NCBI GenBank assembly: GCA_016715365.1
Contig: JADKAM010000012.1
Span: 1 to 64,000, forward strand
DNA from: Chitinophagaceae bacterium
GTDB lineage: Bacteria > Bacteroidota > Bacteroidia > Chitinophagales > Chitinophagaceae
DNA: 64,000 nucleotides
Direction: 5' to 3'
The position numbers and the translations under genes were made by a program. Under the pieces are notes generated by a model. The model worked only from the letters and a program-made list of their open reading frames with translations, was not told the origin of the DNA and did no database searches. This document shows, piece after piece, positions 8,374-16,413 of the stretch (position 1 is the first letter of the stretch; the number at the start of each line of letters is the position of its first letter).

Positions 8374-9075
8374 ATGATGGAAAATATACCTGGTGCCGGA
8401 GATCAAATTCGCTGTGTCAGCAATTTTGAAGCACTTGTTTCCACGCCTTTTGTTGGGGCCATGAATGCGCTTTGCTGGAGCCGCACACTAAGCGGTGATT
8501 TTGAAGAGATCGTAAATAAGGTAGACCTGAACGAAAATATAACCGTGCTTGATGAGGAGGATCTGCTGGCGCTTAGTTTAAGTGAGGAAGGGAAGCTTGC
8601 CCGTGAAATACTGTTACAGGATTTTAAGCTGTTGAAAGCTCATGGTGCATCTCCTGTGCTGAATGTGATCAGGTGTTATGAAAGGGATGATGCTTACCCG
8701 TTTTTTCCAACGGATGTGTATTCTTTTCATGTTGACCGATCACCGGTTGCAACGGATACTTTTTTATGCACCTATTATGGCGAACCCAGTGAAATTTTGC
8801 CCAATGCGCAAGCCACGCAAAAAGTGCTTGTTCCTGCAATACGCGATGAACTTATAAAATTGTACGGTGGCCCAACAGCCGGTTTTGAAGCATTTTTAAG
8901 TGAGCATTTCTTTGATCTGCATTACCAGGCAACAGCCGCCGCCATGCCGGTTAACCTGGGCCTGGGTAATATGTGGAGATTAGCCGTTGACCATCCCGTA
9001 AGCCAGGTGCTTCCCTGTGTTCACCGTGCTCCCCGGGAAAAGGCGGGGCAGCCCCGCTTGTTGATGATCTGCTGA
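8374..9075 (+). CDS. DUF1826 family protein
   Basis: The product has 233 residues with no signal peptide. The conserved core is FHVDRSPVATDTFLCTYYGE near residue 128, GPTAGFEAFLSEHFFDLHY, and the C-terminal NMWRLAVDHPVSQVLPCVHRAP...LLMIC. These are hallmarks of DUF1826, a cytosolic family of unknown biochemistry. The H-D pair in FHVD and the C-terminal histidines resemble a metal-binding oxygenase-like site, but that is inference. The dioxygenase gene follows after 11 bases on the same strand, so the two are probably cotranscribed. Confidence 0.8.
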   Translation: MMENIPGAGDQIRCVSNFEALVSTPFVGAMNALCWSRTLSGDFEEIVNKVDLNENITVLDEEDLLALSLSEEGKLAREILLQDFKLLKAHGASPVLNVIRCYERDDAYPFFPTDVYSFHVDRSPVATDTFLCTYYGEPSEILPNAQATQKVLVPAIRDELIKLYGGPTAGFEAFLSEHFFDLHYQATAAAMPVNLGLGNMWRLAVDHPVSQVLPCVHRAPREKAGQPRLLMIC

Positions 9076-9086
9076 ACGCCAGATTT

Positions 9087-9968
9087 ATGGAAAGAAAACA
9101 GTTTATAAAAACAGTCGCCGCCGGCGCATTGAGTATGACAACACTTGCAGCCTTTAAAAATTTTACTGATAGTTTACCGGAACAGGAGCAACTGATGCCT
9201 GTATTATTTGTGGGCCATGGCTCGCCTATGAATGGAATTGAAGACACGGCATTCAGCCGCAGGTGGACAGCAATGGCCAAGGAAATTCCACTACCCAAAG
9301 CAGTGCTGGTTGTGTCGGCACACTGGTTTACCAAGGGCACAAAAATCACGGCCATGGATTTTCCAAAAACCATTCATGACTTTGGTGGTTTTCCTAAAGC
9401 GCTTTTTGATGTGCAGTACCCGGCACCCGGGAATCCTGCACTGGCAAAGGAAACAGCAGGACTGATCCATACGGCGAAGGTAGAGTTAGATCACGAATGG
9501 GGTTTAGATCATGGAACCTGGACGGTGGTAAGGCATATGTATCCCAATGCAAACATTCCGGTGCTGCAGTTGAGTATTGATTATACAAAAGGCGCTCAAT
9601 ACCATTATGAACTGGGCAAAGAATTGTTTGCTTTAAGAAAGAAAGGTGTGCTGATCATTGGAAGCGGTAATATGGTGCATAACCTGGGCATGGTAGCCTG
9701 GGATAAACTGAACGAAAAAGAATATGCTTATGACTGGGCAACCAACATGAACAATAAGTTTAAAGAGCTGATACAAAACGGCAACCACCCCGCATTGATC
9801 AATTACAGCGCTTTGGGTAAAGAGGCGATGCTGGCAATTCCTACGCCGGAGCATTACCTGCCATTGATGTACACATTGGGATTAAAAGATAAAAAAGATG
9901 CGGTATCTTTTTTTAATGATACGGCGGTTGGTGGTTCACTCACCATGACATCTGTAAAACTTGGGTAG
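9087..9968 (+). CDS. Extradiol ring-cleavage dioxygenase, LigB/YgiD (4,5-DOPA dioxygenase-like) family
   Basis: The product has 293 residues. After an N-terminal segment resembling an export signal (RKQFIKTVAAGALSMTTLAAF, without a full twin-arginine pair) the class III extradiol dioxygenase core begins: MPVLFVGHGSPMNGIED supplies the first metal histidine, SAHWFTKGTKIT the second, and DHEWGLDHGTWTVVRHMYP the conserved middle motif. GVLIIGSGNMVHNLG and PTPEHYLPLMYTLG near the C terminus also match YgiD-like enzymes. Family members cleave catechol-type rings such as DOPA using non-haem iron or zinc. The physiological substrate here is unknown. It sits 11 bases after the DUF1826 gene. Confidence 0.88.
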   Translation: MERKQFIKTVAAGALSMTTLAAFKNFTDSLPEQEQLMPVLFVGHGSPMNGIEDTAFSRRWTAMAKEIPLPKAVLVVSAHWFTKGTKITAMDFPKTIHDFGGFPKALFDVQYPAPGNPALAKETAGLIHTAKVELDHEWGLDHGTWTVVRHMYPNANIPVLQLSIDYTKGAQYHYELGKELFALRKKGVLIIGSGNMVHNLGMVAWDKLNEKEYAYDWATNMNNKFKELIQNGNHPALINYSALGKEAMLAIPTPEHYLPLMYTLGLKDKKDAVSFFNDTAVGGSLTMTSVKLG

Positions 9969-9984
9969 ATTGATATCAGCCAAG

Positions 9985-10623
9985 CTACAACCCGAAGATC
10001 TTATCCAACTCAATAACATGTTTTTGTGTTGTAAAAACTTTAGGAGCTTTTGCCAGTTTTTCGGCAAGTAATAAAGTAGGTAAAGGGCGAAATTTTTTGA
10101 ATAAACCCAGGGTATTCACAAAGTTTAACAGGCCGGACATGATGCGTTCACCAAACCTGTCTGTATCTTTTCGTAACAACAACCCCGGCCTGAAAATAAT
10201 ATACTGATCAAAAGCAAGAGCATCGATACTTTCTTCCAGCCTGCCTTTCATTTTAGAATAAAAAACATTGCTGGTAGTGGATGCTCCGTAGGCCGACAAT
10301 AAAACTGTTGCCGGAATACCGTTTCTTCGGGCGATTGCAGCAAATTTCAAAGGGATCTCATAATCGATATGCCACTGCTTTTCTTTTGAGCCCGCTGCTT
10401 TCAGGGTAGTTCCCAGGCAGGAGAACCATACATCTCCTTTGATCTGTTCAGCGACTGCCTCCAGTTTGTCAAAATCAGTTATGATCTCTGATAATTTGGG
10501 ATGGGTTATTCCACTTGCACGACGTACAAAAATTACAACTGCTGTATAGTCCGGGTCATTCAGCAGTATTTGTACAAGGTCTTTTCCGGTAGCACCGGTA
10601 GCTCCTATAATAAGCGCTTTCAT
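9985..10623 (-). CDS. NAD(P)-binding Rossmann-fold protein, atypical SDR (NmrA/HTATIP2-like)
   Basis: The product has 212 residues. It begins with the nucleotide-binding turn MKALIIGATGATGKDLVQIL (GxxGxxG) and continues with VWFSCLGTTLKAAGSKEKQW and VLLSAYGASTTSNVFYSKMKGRLEE, the YxxxK-type region of atypical short-chain reductases that act on, or merely sense, NAD(P)H. FRPGLLLRKDTDRFGERIM follows as in HTATIP2/oxidoreductase-like proteins. It is cytosolic. It converges with the dioxygenase gene (16 bases between stops) and has no obvious operon partner. The substrate is unknown. Confidence 0.8.
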   Translation of the reverse strand: MKALIIGATGATGKDLVQILLNDPDYTAVVIFVRRASGITHPKLSEIITDFDKLEAVAEQIKGDVWFSCLGTTLKAAGSKEKQWHIDYEIPLKFAAIARRNGIPATVLLSAYGASTTSNVFYSKMKGRLEESIDALAFDQYIIFRPGLLLRKDTDRFGERIMSGLLNFVNTLGLFKKFRPLPTLLLAEKLAKAPKVFTTQKHVIELDKIFGL

Positions 10624-10835
10624 AATATCAGTTTTTTACTTCACTATTTAATTAAACTTACCATTCTTTTGCCAATTTCTTTTGATGTCTTTCAGTTTCG
10701 TTGGCTTTGTTGCCGAAGTAAATGATCAGTATCTGATTATTTGTCAGCTTTGGCGTTTCAGCAACAGCCAACATTCAGGAAGGGTTTAACTGACAGTTGT
10801 CATTATTATTTCCAATGCATGTCATTTTAGTCAGG

Positions 10836-10843
10836 TAGATTTG
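10836..10843 (+). promoter_or_regulatory. Candidate -7 box (TAGATTTG) for the universal stress gene
   Basis: TAGATTTG fits the Bacteroidota TAnnTTTG -7 consensus exactly and lies 62 bases before the ATG at 10906. I see no good TTTG box about 19 bases upstream, so this is a partial match only. Confidence 0.4.
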
Positions 10844-10905
10844 TAGATAATTTTACTACGAAGAAGAAAGCATGTGGTAAATGGTTCAGCTTTAAAATAA
10901 TTTTT

Positions 10906-11724
10906 ATGAAAAAGATTTTGGTAGCTACTGATTTTTCGCTGGCAGCCGGTAATGCAATTACTTATGCTGCAGATATGGCTTTATCTGTTAATGCTCAGCT
11001 AACGCTGTTGCATGTAGTGCAAACACCTATTGGCTTCAGCGATATGCCCCTGGTGATGGGCCTGGAAGATATTATGCGTAGTGCTGAAACGGATATGCAG
11101 CAACTGAAGGAAGAATTGTTACTTAGAACAGCAGGTAAAATAATTATTGAAACAGAAGTGGGTATGGGCGGCTTTTTTGAGGAACTGAAAACTGTTAGCG
11201 AACGGATAAAACCATATGCGGTAGTAATGGGCAGCCAGGGTAAAACTGCAGCAGAGCATATATTGTTTGGTTCCCATGCAGTGTATACGGTGAAGCACCT
11301 GGCCTGGCCGGTAATAACGGTGCCACCCAATGCTGCTTTTACTGCGGTTAAAAAGATAGGACTGGCCAGCGATTTAACAAAGGTTGTAAAAACCACACCT
11401 TTTGCCGAAATTAAAATGCTGGTACATGATTTTAATGCTGAGTTGCATATTCTGAACATAGGTAAAAAAGAAGTTTTTGATGCGGATATTGTTTTTGAAT
11501 CGGGCCTGATGCAGGAAATGACCCTGGCATTAAAACCAACCTTTCATTTTATTGATAATGAAAATACGGATGAAGGGATCATGGATTTTGCTGAAAAAAA
11601 TCAGATCGATCTGTTGATCGTGCTGCCCCATCACCATAATTTACTGACTGGTATTTTTCATAAAAGCCACACGAAGCAATTGGTGCTGCACAGCCATGTT
11701 CCGGTTATATCAATACATCAATAG
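10906..11724 (+). CDS. Universal stress protein with two UspA domains
   Basis: The product has 272 residues, double the single-domain length. Domain 1 (about 1-143) starts MKKILVATDFSLAAGNAITYA and ends with AVVMGSQGKTAAEHILFGSHA followed by WPVITVP, the phosphate-binding G-x(2)-G-x(9)-G(S/T)-type loop. Domain 2 (about 148-272) starts KKIGLASDLTKVVK, and its terminal loop (LPHHHNLLTGIFHKSHTKQLVLHSHVPVISI) lacks the glycine-rich signature, so perhaps only domain 1 binds ATP. Such proteins are cytosolic and induced on starvation or stress. It is followed by a strong inverted repeat. Confidence 0.9.
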   Translation: MKKILVATDFSLAAGNAITYAADMALSVNAQLTLLHVVQTPIGFSDMPLVMGLEDIMRSAETDMQQLKEELLLRTAGKIIIETEVGMGGFFEELKTVSERIKPYAVVMGSQGKTAAEHILFGSHAVYTVKHLAWPVITVPPNAAFTAVKKIGLASDLTKVVKTTPFAEIKMLVHDFNAELHILNIGKKEVFDADIVFESGLMQEMTLALKPTFHFIDNENTDEGIMDFAEKNQIDLLIVLPHHHNLLTGIFHKSHTKQLVLHSHVPVISIHQ

Positions 11725-11738
11725 CAAAGAGTGCATTT

Positions 11739-11824
11739 AAAATTGTCGCAGTGGATTTAAGGGTTGCCAACCTTTATAAGTTAAAAAGAGCTTTTAAAAG
11801 GTTGGCAACCCTTGCGACAATTTT
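11739..11824. repeat. Long nested inverted repeat, possibly acting as terminator
   Basis: Outer arms AAAATTGTCGCA (11739-11750) and TGCGACAATTTT (11813-11824) are perfect complements. Inner arms AAGGGTTGCCAACCTT (from 11759) and AAGGTTGGCAACCCTT (ending 11813) are also perfect over 16 bases, leaving a loop of about 20 bases rich in A and T. A nine-base insert on the left side separates outer and inner arms. It lies 15 bases after the stress gene and 60 before the kinase. A degenerate relative occurs at about 1873-1948. Confidence 0.75.
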
Positions 11825-11883
11825 AGACACACCCATAGCAAACTATTAAGAAGAAATCTAGTCAATAATTCTTAATTTGGGTT

Positions 11884-12819
11884 ATGTCATCTATCATAAC
11901 CATTACATTCAGTCCTTGTATTGATAAAAGCACTGCTGTAGCTGCTTTAGTTCCCGAAAAAAAACTGGTATGCGCTACGCCAAAACTGGAACCCGGCGGT
12001 GGCGGCATTAATATAGCCAGGGCCATCAAAAAGCTGGGCGGTGCAGCAACTGCTATATTTCCATCCGGAGGTTACACCGGTAAATATTTCAATCATTTAC
12101 TGGAAAAGGAAAACATTCCTGCAGTAATTATTGAAACCGCAAATGAAACCAGGGAAAATATTATTGTAGTGGATGAAGCCACTAATAATCAATACCGTTT
12201 TGGAATGCCGGGAACCGGATTAACAGCAGCTGAATGGAAGAAATGTTTGCTTGCTGTGGAAGAAATGAGCGATGTAGAATTTATTATTGCCAGCGGCAGT
12301 TTGCCCCCGGGTGTACCGGATACTATTTATGCCCTGCTGGCTAAAATAGCCAAAAGCAAAAATGCAAAATTTATTGTTGATACATCGGGCGAAGCATTAA
12401 AGCATGCTGCAGCAGAAGGCGTGTATATGCTTAAGCCGAACCTGGGTGAATTAAGCAGTCTGGCCGGCAAAAAAGAAATACAGCCGGGTGAAGTAAAAAC
12501 TATTGCCAGGGAAATTATTGCCAAAGGAAATTGTGAAGTAATAGTGGTATCCATGGGAGCCGACGGGGCCATGCTGGTAACAGCTGAAATTGCCGGAATA
12601 TTTAAGCCTCCGGCAGTGGAGCGCAAAAGTACGGTTGGCGCCGGCGACAGTATGGTTGCCGGAATTGTTTTTTACTTGGCGCAGGGAAAAGACCTCACGC
12701 AGTCCGTGCAGTATGGTGTGGCATGTGGCACTGCAGCCACTTTAAATGCCGGCACCGAATTGTGTAAAAAAGAAGATGCAGACCGGTTGTATTCCCTGAT
12801 TCAGTCTGCACATTCCTGA
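11884..12819 (+). CDS. pfkB: PfkB-family hexose kinase (1-phosphofructokinase / phosphofructokinase II type)
   Basis: The product has 311 residues. It starts ITITFSPCIDKSTAV, typical of the 1-PFK/LacC/PfkB branch of the ribokinase superfamily, with PGGGGINIARAIKKLGG near residue 37 as signature 1 and STVGAGDSMVAGIVFYLAQG near 251 as signature 2, containing the catalytic aspartate and anion hole. It phosphorylates fructose-6-phosphate, fructose-1-phosphate or tagatose-6-phosphate with ATP; the sequence does not decide which. It is monocistronic, between an inverted repeat and the YtxH gene. The neighbouring universal stress gene recalls other bacterial pairings of UspA and PfkB genes. Confidence 0.88.
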   Translation: MSSIITITFSPCIDKSTAVAALVPEKKLVCATPKLEPGGGGINIARAIKKLGGAATAIFPSGGYTGKYFNHLLEKENIPAVIIETANETRENIIVVDEATNNQYRFGMPGTGLTAAEWKKCLLAVEEMSDVEFIIASGSLPPGVPDTIYALLAKIAKSKNAKFIVDTSGEALKHAAAEGVYMLKPNLGELSSLAGKKEIQPGEVKTIAREIIAKGNCEVIVVSMGADGAMLVTAEIAGIFKPPAVERKSTVGAGDSMVAGIVFYLAQGKDLTQSVQYGVACGTAATLNAGTELCKKEDADRLYSLIQSAHS

Positions 12820-12908
12820 TGAGCATCAGCATTATCATTGAGGGTTGTCATTCTAAAAAAATCAATAGAGCTTTATATTGCATATCATAAACAACTAAAT
12901 TATTTTTT

Positions 12909-13124
12909 ATGAGCAAGAGTGGTAAAATATTGGTTGCTGTTGCAGCAGGAATTGCGGCAGGAGCTGTGTTGGGTATTTTATTTGCCCCCGGTAAAGGCTC
13001 TGAAACCCGAAAAAAATTAAATAAAAAGGCCCAAAAAATTGCAGATGAGGTAAAAGAAAAATTCAACGGGCTTAAGGAAGAACTGGAAAAGAAAGTGAAG
13101 GAAGCCGGTGAAGAATTGGCTTAA
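12909..13124 (+). CDS. YtxH-domain protein
   Basis: The product has 71 residues. A single membrane helix (ILVAVAAGIAAGAVLGILF, about 6-25) is followed by APGKGSETRKKL, the invariant YtxH turn, and a lysine/glutamate-rich amphipathic helix to the end. YtxH-like proteins are small membrane proteins often induced by general stress. It is the first of three short genes in tandem (12909, 13167, 13513), all with basic amphipathic helices, likely one transcript. Confidence 0.85.
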   Translation: MSKSGKILVAVAAGIAAGAVLGILFAPGKGSETRKKLNKKAQKIADEVKEKFNGLKEELEKKVKEAGEELA

Positions 13125-13166
13125 TAAGCCCGGGGATTTTAGTAATTGATTTGTAAAACGATCAAC

Positions 13167-13526
13167 ATGGAAAAAGCATTTGCCAAAGTGGAAGAACTGG
13201 CGGATACCATTAAGGAATATGTAAACACCAGGATAGATGCAGTGAAATTAAATGCTGCAGAAAAAAGTTCGGCTGTCATTTCCAATATAATAGCCGGATT
13301 GGTAGTGGTATCTTTTTTTATGTTGTTTTTTCTTTTTGCCAGTATTGCCCTGGCATTTGGCCTGGGCGATTGGATTGGGAAGACCTGGGCCGGTTTTTTA
13401 ATTGTGGCGGGTTTATACCTGGTTATAGGAATTATTGTATGGACAGCCAGGGTAAAGATTATACAACTACCTGTTATGAATGCACTGATAAAGCAATTAT
13501 TTGGCGAAGACCATGAAGAAGATTAA
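13167..13526 (+). CDS. Phage-holin-like (Holin-X / DUF1469-type) membrane protein
   Basis: From the ATG at 13167 the product has 119 residues; an upstream TTG at 13146 is less likely because MEKAFAKVEELADTIKEYV matches the usual family start. An amphipathic N-terminal helix (to about 45) is followed by two membrane helices, IIAGLVVVSFFMLFFLFASIALAF and AGFLIVAGLYLVIGIIVW. Proteins of this shape are annotated as phage holin family, but with YtxH and no phage genes they are better seen as chromosomal envelope proteins. It overlaps the next gene by 14 bases. Confidence 0.75.
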   Translation: MEKAFAKVEELADTIKEYVNTRIDAVKLNAAEKSSAVISNIIAGLVVVSFFMLFFLFASIALAFGLGDWIGKTWAGFLIVAGLYLVIGIIVWTARVKIIQLPVMNALIKQLFGEDHEED

Positions 13527-13845
13527 AAGCATAAAACAATTGCGGGCCGAAAAAAAACTGATGAAGCAACGCCAGGCAGTGCTGGAAGATAAGATGCGTG
13601 CAGACTGGAAAGAACTGAAGGAACAATTAAAGCCGGGTAATATTGCCAAAGATGCTGTAGAAAGTATTTTGCGTAAAAAGGCAGCGGCTTTTACAAATGA
13701 CGGAGGGTTTATTAAAAGCACTTTATCTTATGGTATTACATTCCTTGCCGGTAAACTTGCCGAAACTGCAGGCAATAAATTCAGTAAATTATTAAAACAG
13801 ACCGGTTCAGAAGAAAAGCCAGATCAAATTCATGAACCTGTTTAA
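13513..13845 (+). CDS. Basic helical protein, third gene of YtxH/holin-like unit
   Basis: From ATG 13513 the product has 110 residues; the frame is also open from a TTG at 13501. The first 40 residues are a very basic helix (KKIKSIKQLRAEKKLMKQRQ). A modestly hydrophobic stretch lies at about 70-90 (GGFIKSTLSYGITFLAGKLA). I do not recognise a named domain. It overlaps the holin-like gene by 14 bases, so it is translationally coupled and probably works with the same membrane complex. Confidence 0.65.
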   Translation: MKKIKSIKQLRAEKKLMKQRQAVLEDKMRADWKELKEQLKPGNIAKDAVESILRKKAAAFTNDGGFIKSTLSYGITFLAGKLAETAGNKFSKLLKQTGSEEKPDQIHEPV

Positions 13846-13921
13846 CAGTAAATACTTTTTATCGTAAGCTGACCAAAATGCTTCTTTAAATTTTTCCTCA
13901 TTTTAATTTTAAATACCGGGC

Positions 13922-15112
13922 CTACCTTATCTTTTTAAGATTAAAGGTTACTGCATACAGCATGAAGCGGATAATTTCATAAGCACACCAGCGAACGAAT
14001 TGTTTAACAAAGTTGGTGCTTTGTTTGTGCTTCTTTTCAGTAATCGCAACACAATCAGTTTCGATAAATTTTTTCATTATCTGCTCCATTTGTTTTGCAA
14101 GACCGGTATTATAAACATCAATATTTAATTCAATACTGGCATGTGCACTCAGGTTGTTGATATTGTATGAGCCGATGGTCATCCACTCACTGTCGCAAAC
14201 CGAAACCTTGGCATGTAAAACAGTGGGCTGGTATTCGAAGAGTTCTATTTTATTCCGCAGCATCCAGTCGTACATCCAGCGCTCGGCATATTTAGAGAGC
14301 ATTACATCAGAAGTGCCGGCAGTGATCACCTGTATTTTTACACCACGCCCGGCAGCATTTTTCAATGCACGCCTGATAGCTTTGCCCGGTAAAAAATAAC
14401 TGCACATGATTGTTATATGCGTTTTTGCATGCCTGAACATTTCTATATACGTTCTGGAAATTTCATTTTTTCTCCTTATCCAGTCATTTCTCCGCATACC
14501 GAGTTTGCTCAGTTCAGCATCTTTAAAATTAAATACCGGTTTCAATTCTTCACAGGGCGTTGGTTCCATTTTTACAGGAAAACCATTCCATGCTTTCCAG
14601 CATAATACACAAAGGTCTTTTGCTATTTCCCCTTCTGTATACAACGCAAAATCAGTCCAGGCCGGGTGGCCCGGCATATCATTGTAACGGTCGGAAATAT
14701 TAATGCCGCCTACCAATGCCATTTTTGCATCCACAACAAAAACCTTGTGGTGCATACGCCTGCCAAAATAAAACTGTTTGCTTTTAAAGAAAGGTTCAAA
14801 AAACCGGAACTGGATACCGGCATCACAAATGTCTGCAATAAACTTATTTGTTATTGCCTGCGAAGCATAACCATCAACCATTATAAAAACAGCTATTTTT
14901 TTTCGGGCAGCTGCTTTTAGCGCTTCAGTTACCAGTGAACCGGTTGTATCATCATCAAAAATATAAGTCTGCAGGTGTATACTTTCAGTTGCCTGGCCGA
15001 TCAGGTTGATCAGCAGATCAAAATATTCCTTTCCGCCACGTACTATTTTTGCCTTATTAAAGCTGGGAGCGGGCGTTATAGTTTTTTTTTGACGCATCTG
15101 TTGTTCATTCAT
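13922..15112 (-). CDS. Phospholipase D-type cardiolipin synthase family protein
   Basis: The product has 396 residues with two HKD (HxKx4D) motifs: HHKVFVVDAKMALVGG near residue 120 and HAKVSVCDSEWMTIGS near 298. Each is followed by the usual Asn-containing strand (GGINISDRY and GSYNINNLSAH). Such enzymes transfer phosphatidyl groups to make cardiolipin, or hydrolyse phospholipids. No N-terminal membrane helices are present, unlike ClsA, so it is closer to the ClsB/YbhO type. The C-terminal end is hydrophobic and basic (RWCAYEIIRFMLYAVTF) and may attach to membrane. Confidence 0.88.
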   Translation of the reverse strand: MNEQQMRQKKTITPAPSFNKAKIVRGGKEYFDLLINLIGQATESIHLQTYIFDDDTTGSLVTEALKAAARKKIAVFIMVDGYASQAITNKFIADICDAGIQFRFFEPFFKSKQFYFGRRMHHKVFVVDAKMALVGGINISDRYNDMPGHPAWTDFALYTEGEIAKDLCVLCWKAWNGFPVKMEPTPCEELKPVFNFKDAELSKLGMRRNDWIRRKNEISRTYIEMFRHAKTHITIMCSYFLPGKAIRRALKNAAGRGVKIQVITAGTSDVMLSKYAERWMYDWMLRNKIELFEYQPTVLHAKVSVCDSEWMTIGSYNINNLSAHASIELNIDVYNTGLAKQMEQIMKKFIETDCVAITEKKHKQSTNFVKQFVRWCAYEIIRFMLYAVTFNLKKIR

Positions 15113-15494
15113 TTCAGTTGCAAATTATCAAATAATAATTCGTAATCACATTTTATTGCCTTAATACAATTTGTTTACACGCTTTTATTAAAAAATTACA
15201 GGCATTAATGCAATTTAAGCTATGTTAAAGCGTTACTAAAAAGAACCCTATGAAGGCATTTAATGTGTAAAAATTTTAGCTTTGCACTCAAATCCGGTTC
15301 TTATTGTTCAAGCAGTTTATGTAACATACAATTTGATTTTTTTCAACCCAACCACTGTACATTCTGGATTAGACTATTAAATCGGTAAAACGATTTATCA
15401 AGGTATATATTCTGTGAAACCCACAGCATATGTCAGGGGTTCGTTTTATGATATTTGGCTGAATAAAAATTAATAAACTAATAAACAAGATACT
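15113..15494. other. Divergent intergenic region with one promoter candidate
   Basis: About 380 bases between the divergent synthase and L,D-transpeptidase genes. TAGCTTTG at 15277-15284 fits the TAnnTTTG -7 consensus on the plus strand, which would leave a 210-base leader before 15495. I see no leader ORF or terminator hairpin in that leader. The remainder is AT-rich with no recognisable feature. Confidence 0.35.
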
Positions 15495-16316
15495 ATGAAA
15501 AACATAACAGCTTACTTAAATAACTACATGCACAATGGTAAGAATGGCGGTTTAGGAAAAGGTTCTTTGCTTTTCCTGGTCATCCTTTTTGCTGTATTTC
15601 TGCATATGCCTTTTGTTTTTGCTGCAGGTAATGCAAAGATTGATTTAACTCCGATAAGTGCTGTTTCAGAAGCGCCGGTATCTTCAAATACTTTAGCTGC
15701 TATTAATAAATTTGATGATAATACCATAGCGCTGGCCTACGATAGTATGGAGCTGGACAAAATGGGATTATCTGAAAAGGCATTTAATTATGCAATGAAG
15801 GGATTTAATTACCTGGTGCAGCAAGGTAAGCTTACAAAAGACAATATCATTTCTATAGTCGATTTTTCATTGCCTTCTTCCAAAAAAAGGTTGTTTGTAA
15901 TTGACCTGGATGATTTCAGGGTTTTGTATAATACCTATGTAGCACATGGTGTAAATTCCGGGAAGGAGTATGCCAACCAGTTTTCAAATACACCATCCAG
16001 TTATAAAAGCAGCCTGGGGTTTTATCAGACACTGAGCACGTATATTGGCGAACACGGTTATTCACTCAGGCTTGATGGCCTGGAAAAAGGAATTAATGAT
16101 AATGCCAACAGCCGTGATATTGTTATACATGCTGCCGATTATGTAAATGAATCATTCATCAGGTCGCAGGGTTACATAGGCCGCAGCTGGGGTTGCCCGG
16201 CATTGCCCGAAAAATTGCACAAGCCCATTATTGATAAAATTAAAAACGGGAGCTGTTTGTTTATTTACAGTACAAACAATGAGTACCTGAAAAAATCCAG
16301 GATCATTAATGCTTAA
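15495..16316 (+). CDS. Murein L,D-transpeptidase catalytic domain family protein
   Basis: The product has 273 residues. An N-terminal hydrophobic segment (LLFLVILFAVFLHMPFVFAAG, about 25-45) serves as signal or anchor. The catalytic region includes LFVIDLDDFRVLYNTYVAHG, NSRDIVIHAADYV and GRSWGCPALP, with the nucleophilic cysteine in the SxGCPAL motif and the conserved histidine in IVIHAA. Family members remodel peptidoglycan in the periplasm by making or cutting L,D-crosslinks. It is monocistronic and closed by a strong terminator at 16337-16383. A second, unrelated-length L,D-transpeptidase is at 34119-35822. Confidence 0.88.
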   Translation: MKNITAYLNNYMHNGKNGGLGKGSLLFLVILFAVFLHMPFVFAAGNAKIDLTPISAVSEAPVSSNTLAAINKFDDNTIALAYDSMELDKMGLSEKAFNYAMKGFNYLVQQGKLTKDNIISIVDFSLPSSKKRLFVIDLDDFRVLYNTYVAHGVNSGKEYANQFSNTPSSYKSSLGFYQTLSTYIGEHGYSLRLDGLEKGINDNANSRDIVIHAADYVNESFIRSQGYIGRSWGCPALPEKLHKPIIDKIKNGSCLFIYSTNNEYLKKSRIINA

Positions 16317-16336
16317 TTAATAATGCTCTATGCAGC

Positions 16337-16383
16337 AAAAAAGCTGTCTCCGCCAACTGGCGGAGACAGCTTTTTAATTTTTG
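16337..16383. terminator. Strong bidirectional terminator
   Basis: AAAAAAGCTGTCTCCGCC, loop AACT, then GGCGGAGACAGCTTTTTAATTTTT. The 14-pair GC-rich stem is flanked by A and T tracts, so it can serve both the L,D-transpeptidase gene (plus) and the converging MocR gene (minus). Confidence 0.9.
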
Positions 16384-16413
16384 TTAACTTAATGACATGG
16401 CGTTGGTTCTCCT

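Noticed and set aside
8951..9373. 140-codon minus-strand ORF
   Set aside because: Antisense to the DUF1826 and dioxygenase genes, both with clear motifs.
11739..11824. Riboswitch or attenuator upstream of the kinase gene
   Set aside because: The stem is a long, perfect nested palindrome with no alternative pairing and no leader ORF; a related degenerate copy before pheA fits a dispersed repeat better.
13167..13526. Prophage marker (holin)
   Set aside because: Only the family name suggests phage; YtxH and a chromosomal setting with no other phage genes argue for an envelope protein.
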